Assembly: GCA_958418815.1 (NCBI GenBank)
Contig: CATZGB010000013.1
Span: forward strand, 8,439-72,438
Direction: 5' to 3'
DNA: 64,000 nucleotides
From: an uncultured Bacteroidales bacterium
GTDB taxonomy: Bacteria; Bacteroidota; Bacteroidia; Bacteroidales; Muribaculaceae
Position 1 is the stretch's first letter; each line of letters begins with the position of its first letter. The notes below the pieces were generated by a model. The model searched no databases, was not told the origin of the DNA, and was given only the letters and a program-made list of their open reading frames with translations. Below, in pieces: positions 9,402-18,537 of the stretch. Both the position numbers and the translations under genes were made by a program.

Positions 9402-10172
9402 TCATTCAGGAACGGCTCCCACATACCGGCAAATAAGATGACCTATCTTCAGGCTGCCGTCTATGAACAACGGCACACGGCTATCATCGGCCGAAATCGA
9501 CACCCTCATACGGTCGACATTGGCCTCACCTCCGTTTACAGCAGTGAATGTCAGCGATATGTCATAAACCGGACGCGACGCTCCATCAAAATCCATGTCA
9601 TTTTTCCCTATATAAGTGACGGTCAAGGTCTCAGGATTCTTTCCGGAAAATATATTAACAGTCACATGCTCCCCTGCGGCCATGTCATCATACTCTATCT
9701 GGCGTATGTAATAGAACACCGCAAGCAAATCAAGCGTTAGCCCTCCCCCGTAATGGCTGACACGCGAACGCACCACTTTTCCGTCGGGCAATTCCTTCAC
9801 CACATTCCCGAGCGCGGTGTCTCCCGACGTGTCATAGGTCACAGTCTCTATCGAGAACTCCCCTGACTCGTGAGACAGATGTTGGGTGTAAACCGGCTGC
9901 ATGGTGTCAGACATCATCGTCCCTACCATCGTGTCCCCCACCGCGTAATAATGCCCCAGCAAGTCCACAGACTTCCCTGTGAGCGTGGCCTTGAACTGGT
10001 CTGAACCCGGGAGGTTCTCTGTCGTCAGCGTGGCAATCCCGGCATTGGCGTCGATAAGTCCCCATTTGAAATTGACACTGTAACGGAGGGTCTCTTCAGG
10101 AACCGTCCACGCGTTTGCGGCAACAGCCATAGAGGCAACCGCCGCACCGATAACCATAAAAATCTTTTTCAT
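9402..10172 (-). CDS. DUF3108 family exported protein, copy 1
   Basis: A 256-residue exported protein with an N-terminal signal peptide (cut near AANAW) and one DUF3108 domain. It shares with copy 2 the pattern LRYSVNFKWGLIDANAG, a TLDLLAVFYYIRQIEYDDM helix and the ending SRVPLFIDGSLKIGHLIC. The frame extends two codons further to a TTG; the ATG at 10172 is the likelier start. It lies 24 bp after the SecB-like gene, so the three genes (10694 to 8512) probably form one operon. Function is unknown. Copy 2 is more basic (RKRKKDEE insertion), so the two are not simple duplicates. Confidence 0.85.
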   Translation of the reverse strand: MKKIFMVIGAAVASMAVAANAWTVPEETLRYSVNFKWGLIDANAGIATLTTENLPGSDQFKATLTGKSVDLLGHYYAVGDTMVGTMMSDTMQPVYTQHLSHESGEFSIETVTYDTSGDTALGNVVKELPDGKVVRSRVSHYGGGLTLDLLAVFYYIRQIEYDDMAAGEHVTVNIFSGKNPETLTVTYIGKNDMDFDGASRPVYDISLTFTAVNGGEANVDRMRVSISADDSRVPLFIDGSLKIGHLICRYVGAVPE

Positions 10173-10196
10173 AGTCAAAACGTATTAATTAACTGT

Positions 10197-10694
10197 TCAG
10201 ACACAAATCTGTGTATCTACCGGAATCACTCGTTCCGGCGGCCTGTCTCCATAAATCAGCCGGCTCACCAGTTGGGAAACATTCACAAGCGGCAACGGAC
10301 GGTCTTCGATAGGCGTGCCCGCTGTCTTCTGCGCTATCATTCCCCTCAAAGCCCCGATGGCCACATTAAGCATCATGGCCATCAGCGAGGGCGGAATACC
10401 GATACGGTCGCGAGACCGCGAAAAGTCAACATGGCTGGCGAGAGACGGTATCTCAAACACCACCTCCACGGCATAATCAAGCAATGGGCGCCTGACCATC
10501 GAACGCATATATGTGTAAAGGGCCTCAAGCCTCAACACAAGGCATTCAGAGGCGACATCATCCTCAACACACGCTTTCAAGTCAACCGAAATCTCTTCCG
10601 GACTGTTGCCGTAACGCAACATTTCCCAGCGGTGGATATGGTGCTTACCCTCCACCTCCGATATGCGGGCAATCCTTATGTCGAGTTCTGACAT
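10197..10694 (-). CDS. Small cytosolic protein, possibly SecB-like
   Basis: 165 residues from the ATG at 10694. The frame is open further upstream, but that part overlaps the rho terminator and the rho gene and has no coding character. No signal peptide. Two beta-rich stretches (about 30-90) are followed by GIPPSLMAMMLNVAIGALRG and then KTAGTPIEDRPLPLVNVSQL. That arrangement (amphipathic helix, then a TxP...LPxVNxxxL ending) resembles the export chaperone SecB, whose C-terminal part reads similarly, but identity is low. Its place ahead of two exported DUF3108 proteins fits a dedicated chaperone. I hold the SecB relation as a hypothesis; otherwise it is a conserved hypothetical protein. Confidence 0.6.
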   Translation of the reverse strand: MSELDIRIARISEVEGKHHIHRWEMLRYGNSPEEISVDLKACVEDDVASECLVLRLEALYTYMRSMVRRPLLDYAVEVVFEIPSLASHVDFSRSRDRIGIPPSLMAMMLNVAIGALRGMIAQKTAGTPIEDRPLPLVNVSQLVSRLIYGDRPPERVIPVDTQICV

Positions 10695-10710
10695 TCTCAC
10701 GACTTCTAAT

Positions 10711-10756
10711 GTTTGTAAAAATAAAACACCCCGAACCCGCCTGGGGTTCAGGGTGT
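10711..10756 (-). terminator. Intrinsic terminator of rho
   Basis: On the minus strand a GC-rich hairpin (arms about 10743-10756 and 10726-10738) is followed by GTTTTATTTTTAC. It starts about 27 nt after the rho stop codon, so the rho transcript itself seems to end by an intrinsic terminator. Confidence 0.75.
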
Positions 10757-10782
10757 GATAAGTCAGAAATTCAGACCGGCAA

Positions 10783-12945
10783 TCAATCGCCCATGGTGCG
10801 GAGCAGCTCGTCATTGTCAGAAGAGCGCTCCATACGGTCCTTGATGAACTCCATAGCCTCGATGGAATTGCGGTCGGAAAGGAACCTGCGCAGAATCCAC
10901 ATCCGGTTGAGAGTCTCCTGGCGCAGCAACAGGTCGTCGCGGCGGGTCGAGGAAGCCATAATGTCGACAGCCGGGAATATGCGTTTGTTGGAAAGCTTGC
11001 GGTCAAGCTGCAGCTCCATGTTGCCCGTGCCCTTGAACTCCTCGAAAATCACTTCGTCCATCTTCGATGAGGTCTCGGTCAGAGCGGTCGCGATGATGGT
11101 CAGCGAGCCGCCTCCCTCTATGTTTCGGGCAGCCCCGAAAAAGCGTTTCGGCTTCTGCAGCGCGTTGGCGTCCACACCTCCCGAAAGAATCTTGCCCGAG
11201 GCGGGCTGGGCGGTGTTGTAAGCCCTGGCCAGACGGGTGATGGAGTCGAGAAGAATCACCACATCGTGGCCACATTCCACCATCCTCTTTGCCTTCTCAA
11301 GCACAATGCCGGCGATTTTGACATGACGGTCGGCAGGCTCGTCAAAGGTAGACGCGATCACCTCGGCGTTAACCGAGCGGCTCATGTCGGTCACCTCCTC
11401 CGGACGCTCGTCGATGAGAAGAATCATAATATACACCTCCGGATGGTTCTCGGCGATGGCGTTGGCGATATCCTTGAGCAGAATGGTCTTACCGGTCTTT
11501 GGGGGAGCCACGATAAGAGCGCGCTGCCCCTTTCCTATGGGGGAGAACATGTCCACAACGCGGGTCGATATGTTGTTGGTCCTCACTCCGCCGGTGAGAT
11601 TGAATTTCTCATTCGGGAAAAGCGGTGTGAGATGCTCAAACGGCACACGGTCGCGGATGAACTCCGGTGAGCGGCCATTGATGCGCAGCGCCCTGGTCAT
11701 AGGGAAATACTTGTCTCCCTCCTTGGGCGGGGCAATCTCACACTCCACCACATCGCCGTTCTTGAGGCCATACTGCTTTATCTGCTGATGCGACACCAGC
11801 ACGTCATCTGGTGAAGGGAGATAATTGAAATCGCTTGAGCGAAGGAACCCGAACCCTTCGGGAGCCACCTCAAGCACACCTGAGGTCTCAAGGAAACCGC
11901 CGAAATCATATGCTGGCACTGGCTGGGGAGCCTGCTTGGCCGGCATCTTACCTTTCTTCCCCTTCTTCCCCTTGAAGTCGGGCTGCTGGGCCATCATCTG
12001 AGGCTCACGGATGATAATCGGAGCTGAGGCGGCCGCCGCCGCAGCTTCCTCACGCTCACGCTGCGAACGAGGAGTGAAGCTCTTGCCGCCCATACGCGGG
12101 AAGAATGACCCGAATGACTCATCTACATTGCGCCCGAACACTCCCGGAGGATTCTTGCGGGGCTGCTGGCCTTGCGCGCCATTGTTTCTGTTGTCCGTCG
12201 CAGCTTGTTGCTCTCCAGGCGCGATTGCCTGCTCTTGCGCCTCCGGAGCCTGCTGAGGCTGGCCTTTCTGACGAGGAGCGAACTGTTTGCCCCCGCGCTG
12301 CTGCATAGGCTGGCGCGGATTCAGCATCCTCGGGGCCTGACGCTGCTCTTCGGCAGGCTGCGCGTCAGACTTGTCAGCTGCGGTCTCAGGCTGCGCCTTG
12401 CCGTCAGCGTCGGGATTGACTGATTCAGGTTTCTCCTCGGCCTCCGCGCTACCGGTGGCCTTCCCTCCTTCGGTGTCATCCACCGAGGGAGCGGGCAATT
12501 CCCGAGACGGGTCAAGCTGCGGGGTCGCCACCTCCTGGTTCTTCGGCTTGCGGCCTCGCTTGCGCGGAGCGGAAGCATCCGCCCCCTGCGCCCCGTCTTC
12601 AGGAGTCATCTCCTGCGGCTCCTGGGCTGCTGGAGTTTCTTCAGTGTTCTTAGGCTTGCGGCCACGTTTCTTTGGCGCGGCATCTTGTTCACTACCGGCA
12701 GCGGTATTCGACTCGCCGCCATTCTCTTCTTGTTTCTGATCTGCCTGCTGGGCCTTTGGTTTACGGCCACGCTTCTTCTCGGCTGGCGCAGGTGCGTTAG
12801 CCGACAAGTCTATCGCTTGCTGGTCAAGTATCTTGTAAATCAGTGATTCTTTGTCGGAGCCATTGGTCTTCTTCAGACCCATATTCTCCGCGATGGCCTG
12901 CAACTGATCGTCGGCCATCTCTTCAAGATCGGAGATATTATACAT
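10783..12945 (-). CDS. rho: Transcription termination factor Rho with long disordered insert
   Basis: A 720-residue Rho, against about 420 in E. coli. Residues 1-40 form the Rho_N helical domain. Residues 50-340 are a low-complexity insert rich in Gln, Ala, Glu, Lys and Pro, with three AT-hook-like KRGRKPK motifs near 58, 93 and 129 and a basic [10 protein letters not shown] stretch at 325-334. The RNA-binding cold-shock-like domain covers 350-425 (GFGFLRS). The ATPase has Walker A PPKTGKT (481-487), Walker B ILLIDE (508-513), the [14 protein letters not shown] segment (564-577) and a complete C terminus. A similar insert in Bacteroides Rho has been reported to drive phase separation and gut fitness. 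A strong promoter lies about 260 bp upstream of the start. Confidence 0.97.
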   Translation of the reverse strand: MYNISDLEEMADDQLQAIAENMGLKKTNGSDKESLIYKILDQQAIDLSANAPAPAEKKRGRKPKAQQADQKQEENGGESNTAAGSEQDAAPKKRGRKPKNTEETPAAQEPQEMTPEDGAQGADASAPRKRGRKPKNQEVATPQLDPSRELPAPSVDDTEGGKATGSAEAEEKPESVNPDADGKAQPETAADKSDAQPAEEQRQAPRMLNPRQPMQQRGGKQFAPRQKGQPQQAPEAQEQAIAPGEQQAATDNRNNGAQGQQPRKNPPGVFGRNVDESFGSFFPRMGGKSFTPRSQREREEAAAAAASAPIIIREPQMMAQQPDFKGKKGKKGKMPAKQAPQPVPAYDFGGFLETSGVLEVAPEGFGFLRSSDFNYLPSPDDVLVSHQQIKQYGLKNGDVVECEIAPPKEGDKYFPMTRALRINGRSPEFIRDRVPFEHLTPLFPNEKFNLTGGVRTNNISTRVVDMFSPIGKGQRALIVAPPKTGKTILLKDIANAIAENHPEVYIMILLIDERPEEVTDMSRSVNAEVIASTFDEPADRHVKIAGIVLEKAKRMVECGHDVVILLDSITRLARAYNTAQPASGKILSGGVDANALQKPKRFFGAARNIEGGGSLTIIATALTETSSKMDEVIFEEFKGTGNMELQLDRKLSNKRIFPAVDIMASSTRRDDLLLRQETLNRMWILRRFLSDRNSIEAMEFIKDRMERSSDNDELLRTMGD

Positions 12946-13197
12946 ATATCTTCAATGAAATCTTCTATCTGTTTATCTTGGGAGGAAGCACCCGCGGAAA
13001 GGAGAAGCCATACTTCACCTTGTTATTCCATTCCGGGCGCATCCGGCGTTTACGGGAAAACGAAATTTCTGGGGAACAATATTCGCAGGGGGGAGAGGAG
13101 GAACGGGAAAGCAAAATTACCTTTAATTGGTAAATAGACTTTTAGTCTTGATTTGAGTCAAAGACTCTACATCCCTGAAAAATTCTTGGGAATTTCA
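12946..13197 (-). other. Long 5' leader of rho
   Basis: About 250 nt separate the best promoter (13203-13233) from the rho ATG, without a coding frame of its own. A second -7-like box, TAATTTTG, lies at 13112-13119. The palindromic segment AGACTTTTAGTCT (13137-13149) can fold. Rho genes are often autoregulated through such leaders; that role is inferred, not shown. Confidence 0.5.
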
Positions 13198-13202
13198 CAC
13201 CA

Positions 13203-13233
13203 CAAAGGTAAGCAAAATAATCAGAACAACAAA
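13203..13233 (-). promoter_or_regulatory. Promoter of rho
   Basis: TTTG (13230-13233), 19 nt, then TACCTTTG (13203-13210) on the minus strand: an almost perfect Bacteroidetes sigma-factor site. It begins 10 bp beyond the stop of the upstream membrane-protein gene. Confidence 0.7.
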
Positions 13234-13242
13234 TTTTTTCCG

Positions 13243-13851
13243 TCAAAACTCTTCACCCTGGCGCCGAGGCGACTCATCAACAACCTCCAGCCGCCTTTGG
13301 AACGCCAGAGCCGCCTGCGGCTCTGCAAACGCAGTCACTGGTATTATCAACTCACGGCCACCTCCATAAGACACAATCACGTTGCGACCGATGAAATGGC
13401 ATCCGGAAACTTCTCCCGACTGAATCACAAGCTCCCCAGGAGGAGCAGAGTCTCGGCCAGGCATCGGATAATACTCCACCGTCAGTTCATTGTCGACATC
13501 AAGCACCACCCGGTGGGGGAAGAGCGAGGCTACCGCCCATGGACGGGTCAGGGTGCCATACCAGCCGAAGAAGAGCAATGCCGGAAACAGGATGAACATC
13601 ATCACCGCCCCCACAAAAAGCAACCGGCTGTCATACACCAGCCCTCCGATGACCAGGGCGGCAAGCGGCAACGCCGCAGCCATCCAGAAGCGTGCGGCTT
13701 TGCGCATGATCGACTGGCGCGCATGGACGCTCGGCCCGAGGCTGAAACGCGACGTGACTATTGTCCCCGTCTGATAGTGTTCACCGCCACCGGCAGGCAT
13801 TTCATCGCCTGCCGGCACCGGTGATTCGGTTGCATTCAATATCTCTGTCAA
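13243..13851 (-). CDS. Putative membrane protein of unknown function
   Basis: Up to 202 residues. Two hydrophobic segments (about 55-75 and 77-95, e.g. AALPLAALVIGGLVYD and LLFVGAVMMFILFPALLFFG) are followed by a soluble beta-rich C-terminal half. This layout is common among small bPH- or YcxB-like membrane proteins, but I do not recognise the family. The only start giving the full length is TTG at 13851; the first in-frame ATG is at 13800. The gene lies 34 bp after the hydrolase gene on the same strand and may be read with it. A shorter competing frame on the other strand lacks coding character. Confidence 0.65.
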   Translation of the reverse strand: MTEILNATESPVPAGDEMPAGGGEHYQTGTIVTSRFSLGPSVHARQSIMRKAARFWMAAALPLAALVIGGLVYDSRLLFVGAVMMFILFPALLFFGWYGTLTRPWAVASLFPHRVVLDVDNELTVEYYPMPGRDSAPPGELVIQSGEVSGCHFIGRNVIVSYGGGRELIIPVTAFAEPQAALAFQRRLEVVDESPRRQGEEF

Positions 13852-13885
13852 AGCAATCAGGGTGATTGGTTCAGAATTATTCGGT

Positions 13886-14965
13886 TCAGGTGAACGCTTT
13901 GATTATGTCATCCGTGAGCTGGTACATCGGAGTGAACCCCTTTGACTGTTTCATGTCTTTTATGACATTGCCCACAAGTACCTTTTTGGAGTTAGCGATG
14001 TCGAGTTTCATGATCGGCGCTCCCGGATAAAGGTCAAACTCCTTCAAGTCCACCCAGAGAATCGCAGGTTTCTCTGTCATCTTGAAATAATAGACCCGTT
14101 CGCGTTGGTCACTCACCGACTTCCACTGCGTGGTGGAGATCTCAGGCTGATCCGGGAGCGATATTCCGGTCGGCACCGCGCAGTTTGCGATGATTCCGAA
14201 AACTCCCGCCAACGCAGTCTCGTGGCTCGCGTCCTTCGGCAACACGCCGACATAAAACGACGCCCTGGTGAAACGGTCCTGGCTGCGGTTTGTGCCGGGG
14301 AGCATGTTCATGCCGCCAACCGACTTCCAGTATTCATAGATGTCGAGCTGCGTCTGGTATGGGGGCGCGTTTGTAAGCACCTGGTATTCCACACCCTCGT
14401 GGATTTCAATTTTACCATCGACATACTCTACAATCGCGCTGTTGCCGTCAGCATCTGAAATCGCCATATGAAGCGTCGCCGGAGCGCCGCCCGGCATCGA
14501 AGGGGCATCAATCTGAAACTCGTCGAGTTTCAATTGCGCGACCGCCTCCGATGTGGTGGCGAAATTGTCAAGGACATAGGCCGCCCACAAAGAGGTCGAC
14601 ATATACGGGCGGGGATCACCCTCCTTGGCGTAGACCGTGCCTGGAAGATAAAGCAGGTTGCAGACCAGCCCCATCTCGTTCATGCCCTCGTTGACCCCGA
14701 GGTCAAAACCCACCGACACTACGCTGCCATATTTGGAAGTCCAGGATATCGAGCGGTCGGTGTTGAATGATTTCTTCTCCACACCGCGCGGATAAACATA
14801 GAGATTAGTGGGAATCGGCGTGCGCCAGTCAAGGGTGCGTCCTGTTACCACCGCGCTGTCGCCCACATAGGTGACTCGCGTGCATGCTTCGGCTCTCACA
14901 CCTGCGGCCAGCATCAGGATTCCGAATCCCGCCGCGGCCGTCTTGGATAATTTCTTAAGTTCCAT
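13886..14965 (-). CDS. Choloylglycine hydrolase family (bile salt hydrolase / penicillin V acylase-like) Ntn hydrolase
   Basis: A 359-residue exported enzyme. After the signal peptide (AAGVRAEA) the mature protein should start at C28, which is the N-terminal nucleophile of this family. R43 and D46 in GRTLDW, N199 in LTNAPPYQTQL and the arginines in SQDRFTRASF (231, 234) match the conserved active-site set. The family contains bile salt hydrolases, penicillin V acylases and related amidases; substrate class cannot be told from these residues. In a gut Bacteroidales, periplasmic bile-salt deconjugation is a reasonable expectation. It has its own 134-bp upstream gap after the DUF1015 gene. Length is normal for Gram-negative members. 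Confidence 0.88.
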   Translation of the reverse strand: MELKKLSKTAAAGFGILMLAAGVRAEACTRVTYVGDSAVVTGRTLDWRTPIPTNLYVYPRGVEKKSFNTDRSISWTSKYGSVVSVGFDLGVNEGMNEMGLVCNLLYLPGTVYAKEGDPRPYMSTSLWAAYVLDNFATTSEAVAQLKLDEFQIDAPSMPGGAPATLHMAISDADGNSAIVEYVDGKIEIHEGVEYQVLTNAPPYQTQLDIYEYWKSVGGMNMLPGTNRSQDRFTRASFYVGVLPKDASHETALAGVFGIIANCAVPTGISLPDQPEISTTQWKSVSDQRERVYYFKMTEKPAILWVDLKEFDLYPGAPIMKLDIANSKKVLVGNVIKDMKQSKGFTPMYQLTDDIIKAFT

Positions 14966-15099
14966 AGTTGAAAAGACAGGTTATGCAAAATGTGTGAAAT
15001 CACATCTTTATCTGACCTTATTAACAACCGTGGCCGCGGCGGGGTTCAATATCGTCGGTATATCAAGGCTTTCAGAGACGGGCCTTGAAAAGCTCAGAG

Positions 15100-16344
15100 T
15101 CAGTCAAGCGAGTGGATGACCAGGCCGGAACGCAGCTTGGGCTCAAACCAGGTGGTCTTCGGGGGCATGATGTTGCCGCTGTCGGCTATATCCATGAGCT
15201 GCTTCATCGACACGGGGTAAAGCGCAAGGGCCACAGCCATCTCGCCAGAGTCGACCCGCTGCTTAAGCTCGCCCAGCCCTCTGATGCCGCCGACGAAGTC
15301 GATACGCTTGTCGCTGCGCAGGTCGGTGATGCTGAGTATGTCGCGGAGGATGAGGTCTGACGATATCGTCACGTCAAGCACACCGATGGGGTCAGAGTCG
15401 TCATAGCGTCCCTCGCGGGCGGTCAACGAATACCATTTTCCATCCAGGTAAAGCGAGAAATTGTGGAGAGCGGCGGGAGTGTAGATTTCAGCCCCCTTCT
15501 CCTCGACAATGAAGTCTTTGTCAAGACGGGCAAGGAACTCTGCGGCGGTAAGCCCGTTGAGGTCCCTGACGACACGGTTGTAGTCGATGATACGCAGATG
15601 CGACGCGGGGAAAGCCACGGCCATGAAGTAATTGTATTCCTCATCGCCGGTATGGGCGGCATCGGCGGCGGCCTTCTCCAGCCCCACACGGGCGGCGGCG
15701 GCCGAACGATGATGTCCGTCAGCGATATAGAGATGCGGCATGCGGTCAAACTCACCGGTGATGACACGGGCCATGTCCTCATCCTCGACCACCCAGAAAT
15801 GATGTCCGAATCCGTCGGGGGCGACGAAGTCATATTCGGCGGGAGAGGCGGTCACTTTGTCTATCACCTCCTGCAAGGCGGCATTGTCGGGGAAAGCGAG
15901 GAAAACCGGCTCGATGTTGGCGTTGTTGACCTTGACATGGCGCATACGGTCATCCTCCTTGTCGCGGCGGGTAAGCTCATGTTTCTTGATGACCCCGTTG
16001 ACATAGTCATGGACATTGGCAGCCACCACGATGCCATATTGGGTGCGTCCCTCCATCGTCTGGGCATAAATATAGTAATGCTCACGTTCGTCGGCCTTGA
16101 GCCATCCGTTTTGCTTGAATGCCGCGAAGTTCTCAACAGCCTTGGCGTAGACCTCCTCGGAATGCTCGTCGGTGCCGACGGGGAAATCTATCTCCGGCTT
16201 GATGATATGGTATAACGACATCTCGTTACCCTCGGCTTCCTTGCGGGCCTCTTCGGAATTCAGCACGTCATACGGGCGTGATGCTACCTTCTCAATCAAT
16301 TCTTTCGGAGGGCGGATGCCCTTGAACGGTTTTACTTTAGCCAT
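15100..16344 (-). CDS. DUF1015 family cytosolic protein
   Basis: A 414-residue protein covering the whole DUF1015 family. Landmarks are the opening VKPFKGIRPPKELIEKVASRPYD, HELTRRDKEDDR near 118-130 and the conserved ADGHHRSAAAARV near 210. The conserved histidines in DGHHR look like a catalytic or metal site. The family is often found near serine-biosynthesis genes in Bacteroidetes, but none is nearby here, and its reaction is not something I can state. No signal peptide or membrane segment. It has an ATG start and sits alone between the CotH-protein terminator and the choloylglycine-hydrolase gene. A 250-codon frame on the opposite strand is an antisense shadow. Confidence 0.88.
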   Translation of the reverse strand: MAKVKPFKGIRPPKELIEKVASRPYDVLNSEEARKEAEGNEMSLYHIIKPEIDFPVGTDEHSEEVYAKAVENFAAFKQNGWLKADEREHYYIYAQTMEGRTQYGIVVAANVHDYVNGVIKKHELTRRDKEDDRMRHVKVNNANIEPVFLAFPDNAALQEVIDKVTASPAEYDFVAPDGFGHHFWVVEDEDMARVITGEFDRMPHLYIADGHHRSAAAARVGLEKAAADAAHTGDEEYNYFMAVAFPASHLRIIDYNRVVRDLNGLTAAEFLARLDKDFIVEEKGAEIYTPAALHNFSLYLDGKWYSLTAREGRYDDSDPIGVLDVTISSDLILRDILSITDLRSDKRIDFVGGIRGLGELKQRVDSGEMAVALALYPVSMKQLMDIADSGNIMPPKTTWFEPKLRSGLVIHSLD

Positions 16345-16509
16345 AGTGATTCAGGTTATGGTTTTTCGTGGTAAGTTTGGCTGCGCGGCCCAACCGGAAG
16401 CGTTTTCGCTCGAATCCGTTTGAGAGCGTTCACAAAGTTATGCCAAAAACTTCAAATTTCAAACACCCCTGCCCTATTTTTTTCGCAAAAAGCATCTGCC
16501 TGTCAACAC

Positions 16510-16550
16510 CAGAGGGTGTCGCGTTGCCGGCTGGCAGCGGACACCCTCTG
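16510..16550 (-). terminator. Terminator hairpin of the CotH-protein gene
   Basis: An 11-bp perfect stem (16510-16520 with 16540-16550) encloses further pairing (CGTTGCC with GGCAGCG). It starts 22 nt after the stop codon; about 20 nt past it, on the minus strand, comes a short CTTTTTGC run. Confidence 0.6.
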
Positions 16551-16572
16551 TGAGTCAGATATTAAAACTGTT

Positions 16573-18456
16573 TCAGAAACGGACTGTGCGGGCCGTGTCT
16601 CCCCGGCGCTCGATAACCACCGAACCGGCCTCGGGATTGGCCACGCGCCGCCCGGTGAGGTCGAAATACTCCGCAGGCGACAAATTCACCGGCGAATCCA
16701 CTCCGACATTCTCGACACCGCTCATAAGATAGTCTGGGAGCGGCGCGGCGGGGGTGGTGTCACGCGCAGGTTCCTCCGCGGATGGATTTGCCGTGTAATC
16801 GCCGAAATACCGCTTCAGCCATTCGGTCTTGGCCCTCAACTTCGCCGTCACTTCGTTCTTGCGCCCCTGCATGTCGCGGTTGTCTGCCACTCCCTGGCCA
16901 CCGTCAGGAGCTGGCTGACCGTCCCAACGGCGGAAATCTGCCTGGGCAGCCTCCGCGAGGTGGCCGGCATATGCGTCGATGTCATCATATATGCCCTCAA
17001 AACCGTTGTTCATGAACCACATCCAGGTCTCGCTGACTTTGTCGTTGAACTTCTGGTTGGTACGGATTGAGGGAATCCAAGTGTTGCCAAACAGGTCATG
17101 GTCATAGAAGAATCCATCGTCAGGGCCGCTGAACGCGTTGCCGCAGTCCCACAACGGGGAGAAATGCCACTTCTGTCCTTCTCCCCTGTCACGGAAAAGA
17201 TAGGTGGAGCCGTGGTATGACTCGGTATGCGATATGATTTCCTCCACGATGTAATACCTGGCCGCGTCATCAAGGTCGAGATAACTCCAGAGATTGTCTG
17301 AATTGGCTCCCACGGCATCGTTCATGGCCGTGAACTGGTCGGTTACGAAGCGTTTCTGAAGGTCGGAATACTCCTCTGGAGTGTCCCATGTGACACGCAG
17401 CATGTCGAGAAACTGGTTGTCGACACATGATTTCTCCTCCATCTGAATCTGGTTTTCCTCATCATAATTGTCAAGCTCTACCAGATAGCCGCCCGAGGCC
17501 AAGGCCGGGTCTGAGACATTGTCGTCAAGCTCGGTGATGTTCACACGATTCTCATCAATCCTGATGGACTCCGTGAGGAAATAAAGTCCACGGTAGTCAC
17601 CATTGATTATCACCTCCACCGGTTGCTGGGCCGGGGTCCACGGCAGGCCAATGCGCTTGCCGAGATTGAACCCCACGAAATTCTTGAGGTAGCCGCGCTG
17701 GTCATCGGCGTGGGCGAGAATCGCGAAATGCTTGCTCTTGGTCAAGCCGAGCAGGCCTTGCTTCTTGCCGAGTTTCAGTTTGAACGGTTTCTTTGAGAAT
17801 CCTCTGCGGGTCCAGTTTCCTCTGGCCTTGATTTCAAGAGGCAACGGCTCTTCCTTGGAACCTACAGACGCGGCCCCTTCGGCAGCCATCCACTCACAGC
17901 CATTCAGGTCAAGCCAGTACTCTGCGTATGAGAAGTAATTCTTATGGTCGAGATCCTTGCTTATTATCTCGTTGTCAAGCGACGAATGGGCCTCATCGGC
18001 ATACACATTTATATAAAGCACCGGAAGTGTCCCCGAAACACGGCTGTCGCCAGTCTGGCCGCCTCCGCCTGCCGTCACTTCAAGGGTGATGTCTCCATCT
18101 TCGGCATAGACAAACTTGAGAGTGACATCTGTGAGAGTTCCATCACAATTGAAATTTTTACCGGGGCGTGTCATTGTGTATGTGCCCCCGCCGCGAACCG
18201 CGACCTCGCCGTCTCCGACGGAATTGGCGCCAAAGGTCGTGGCAGCGCCCCAGTCCTTGTCAGCGATTTTGAACTGGTCGCGGAGCTCGTTGACATGCAG
18301 CGTGTAAACACCGTTGTCATTGTTGAAACGGAGCGACTCATTCGCCCCCCATCCGTCGTTGGTCATCTCCCCACGGAGATAGAGAGTCGGATAGTCGGCA
18401 ACTGCGGTCATGGAAGCCGTGACCGCCACCAATGCCGACAATAACATTTTTCTCAT
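16573..18456 (-). CDS. CotH-kinase family secreted protein with C-terminal sorting-like domain
   Basis: A 627-residue exported protein. Signal peptide 1-20; an N-terminal beta-sandwich (about 22-135) resembling SusE/SusF-type starch-binding modules (YLRGEMTNDGWGANE). The CotH domain spans about 145-510, with the ARGNWTRRGFSKKPFK segment, HTESYHGSTYLF and SPLWDCGNAFSG. CotH proteins are atypical protein kinases or surface-assembly proteins. The C-terminal 45 residues (EYFDLTGRRVANPEAGSVVI) resemble the gliding/type IX secretion sorting module, suggesting surface delivery. It stands 81 bp downstream of the aminotransferase gene and has its own -7 box. Kinase activity is not demonstrated for this subfamily. 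Confidence 0.85.
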   Translation of the reverse strand: MRKMLLSALVAVTASMTAVADYPTLYLRGEMTNDGWGANESLRFNNDNGVYTLHVNELRDQFKIADKDWGAATTFGANSVGDGEVAVRGGGTYTMTRPGKNFNCDGTLTDVTLKFVYAEDGDITLEVTAGGGGQTGDSRVSGTLPVLYINVYADEAHSSLDNEIISKDLDHKNYFSYAEYWLDLNGCEWMAAEGAASVGSKEEPLPLEIKARGNWTRRGFSKKPFKLKLGKKQGLLGLTKSKHFAILAHADDQRGYLKNFVGFNLGKRIGLPWTPAQQPVEVIINGDYRGLYFLTESIRIDENRVNITELDDNVSDPALASGGYLVELDNYDEENQIQMEEKSCVDNQFLDMLRVTWDTPEEYSDLQKRFVTDQFTAMNDAVGANSDNLWSYLDLDDAARYYIVEEIISHTESYHGSTYLFRDRGEGQKWHFSPLWDCGNAFSGPDDGFFYDHDLFGNTWIPSIRTNQKFNDKVSETWMWFMNNGFEGIYDDIDAYAGHLAEAAQADFRRWDGQPAPDGGQGVADNRDMQGRKNEVTAKLRAKTEWLKRYFGDYTANPSAEEPARDTTPAAPLPDYLMSGVENVGVDSPVNLSPAEYFDLTGRRVANPEAGSVVIERRGDTARTVRF

Positions 18457-18491
18457 TGCTGGTTGTTTGTTTTAGATGGTATGAAGAATCA

Positions 18492-18499
18492 CAAATATA
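18492..18499 (-). promoter_or_regulatory. -7 promoter box of the CotH-protein gene
   Basis: TATATTTG on the minus strand, 35 nt before the ATG; no TTTG element at the expected distance. Confidence 0.35.
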
Positions 18500-18537
18500 A
18501 AATATCCTGTAAGTAAAGTTGCGTGCCGCGATGCGGG

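Noticed and set aside
10694..11006. Extension of the SecB-like frame into rho
   Set aside because: It crosses the rho terminator and overlaps rho out of frame; the translated part has no coding character.
15463..16215. 250-codon frame on the plus strand inside the DUF1015 gene
   Set aside because: Antisense shadow; composition mirrors the opposite-strand gene and no motif is present.
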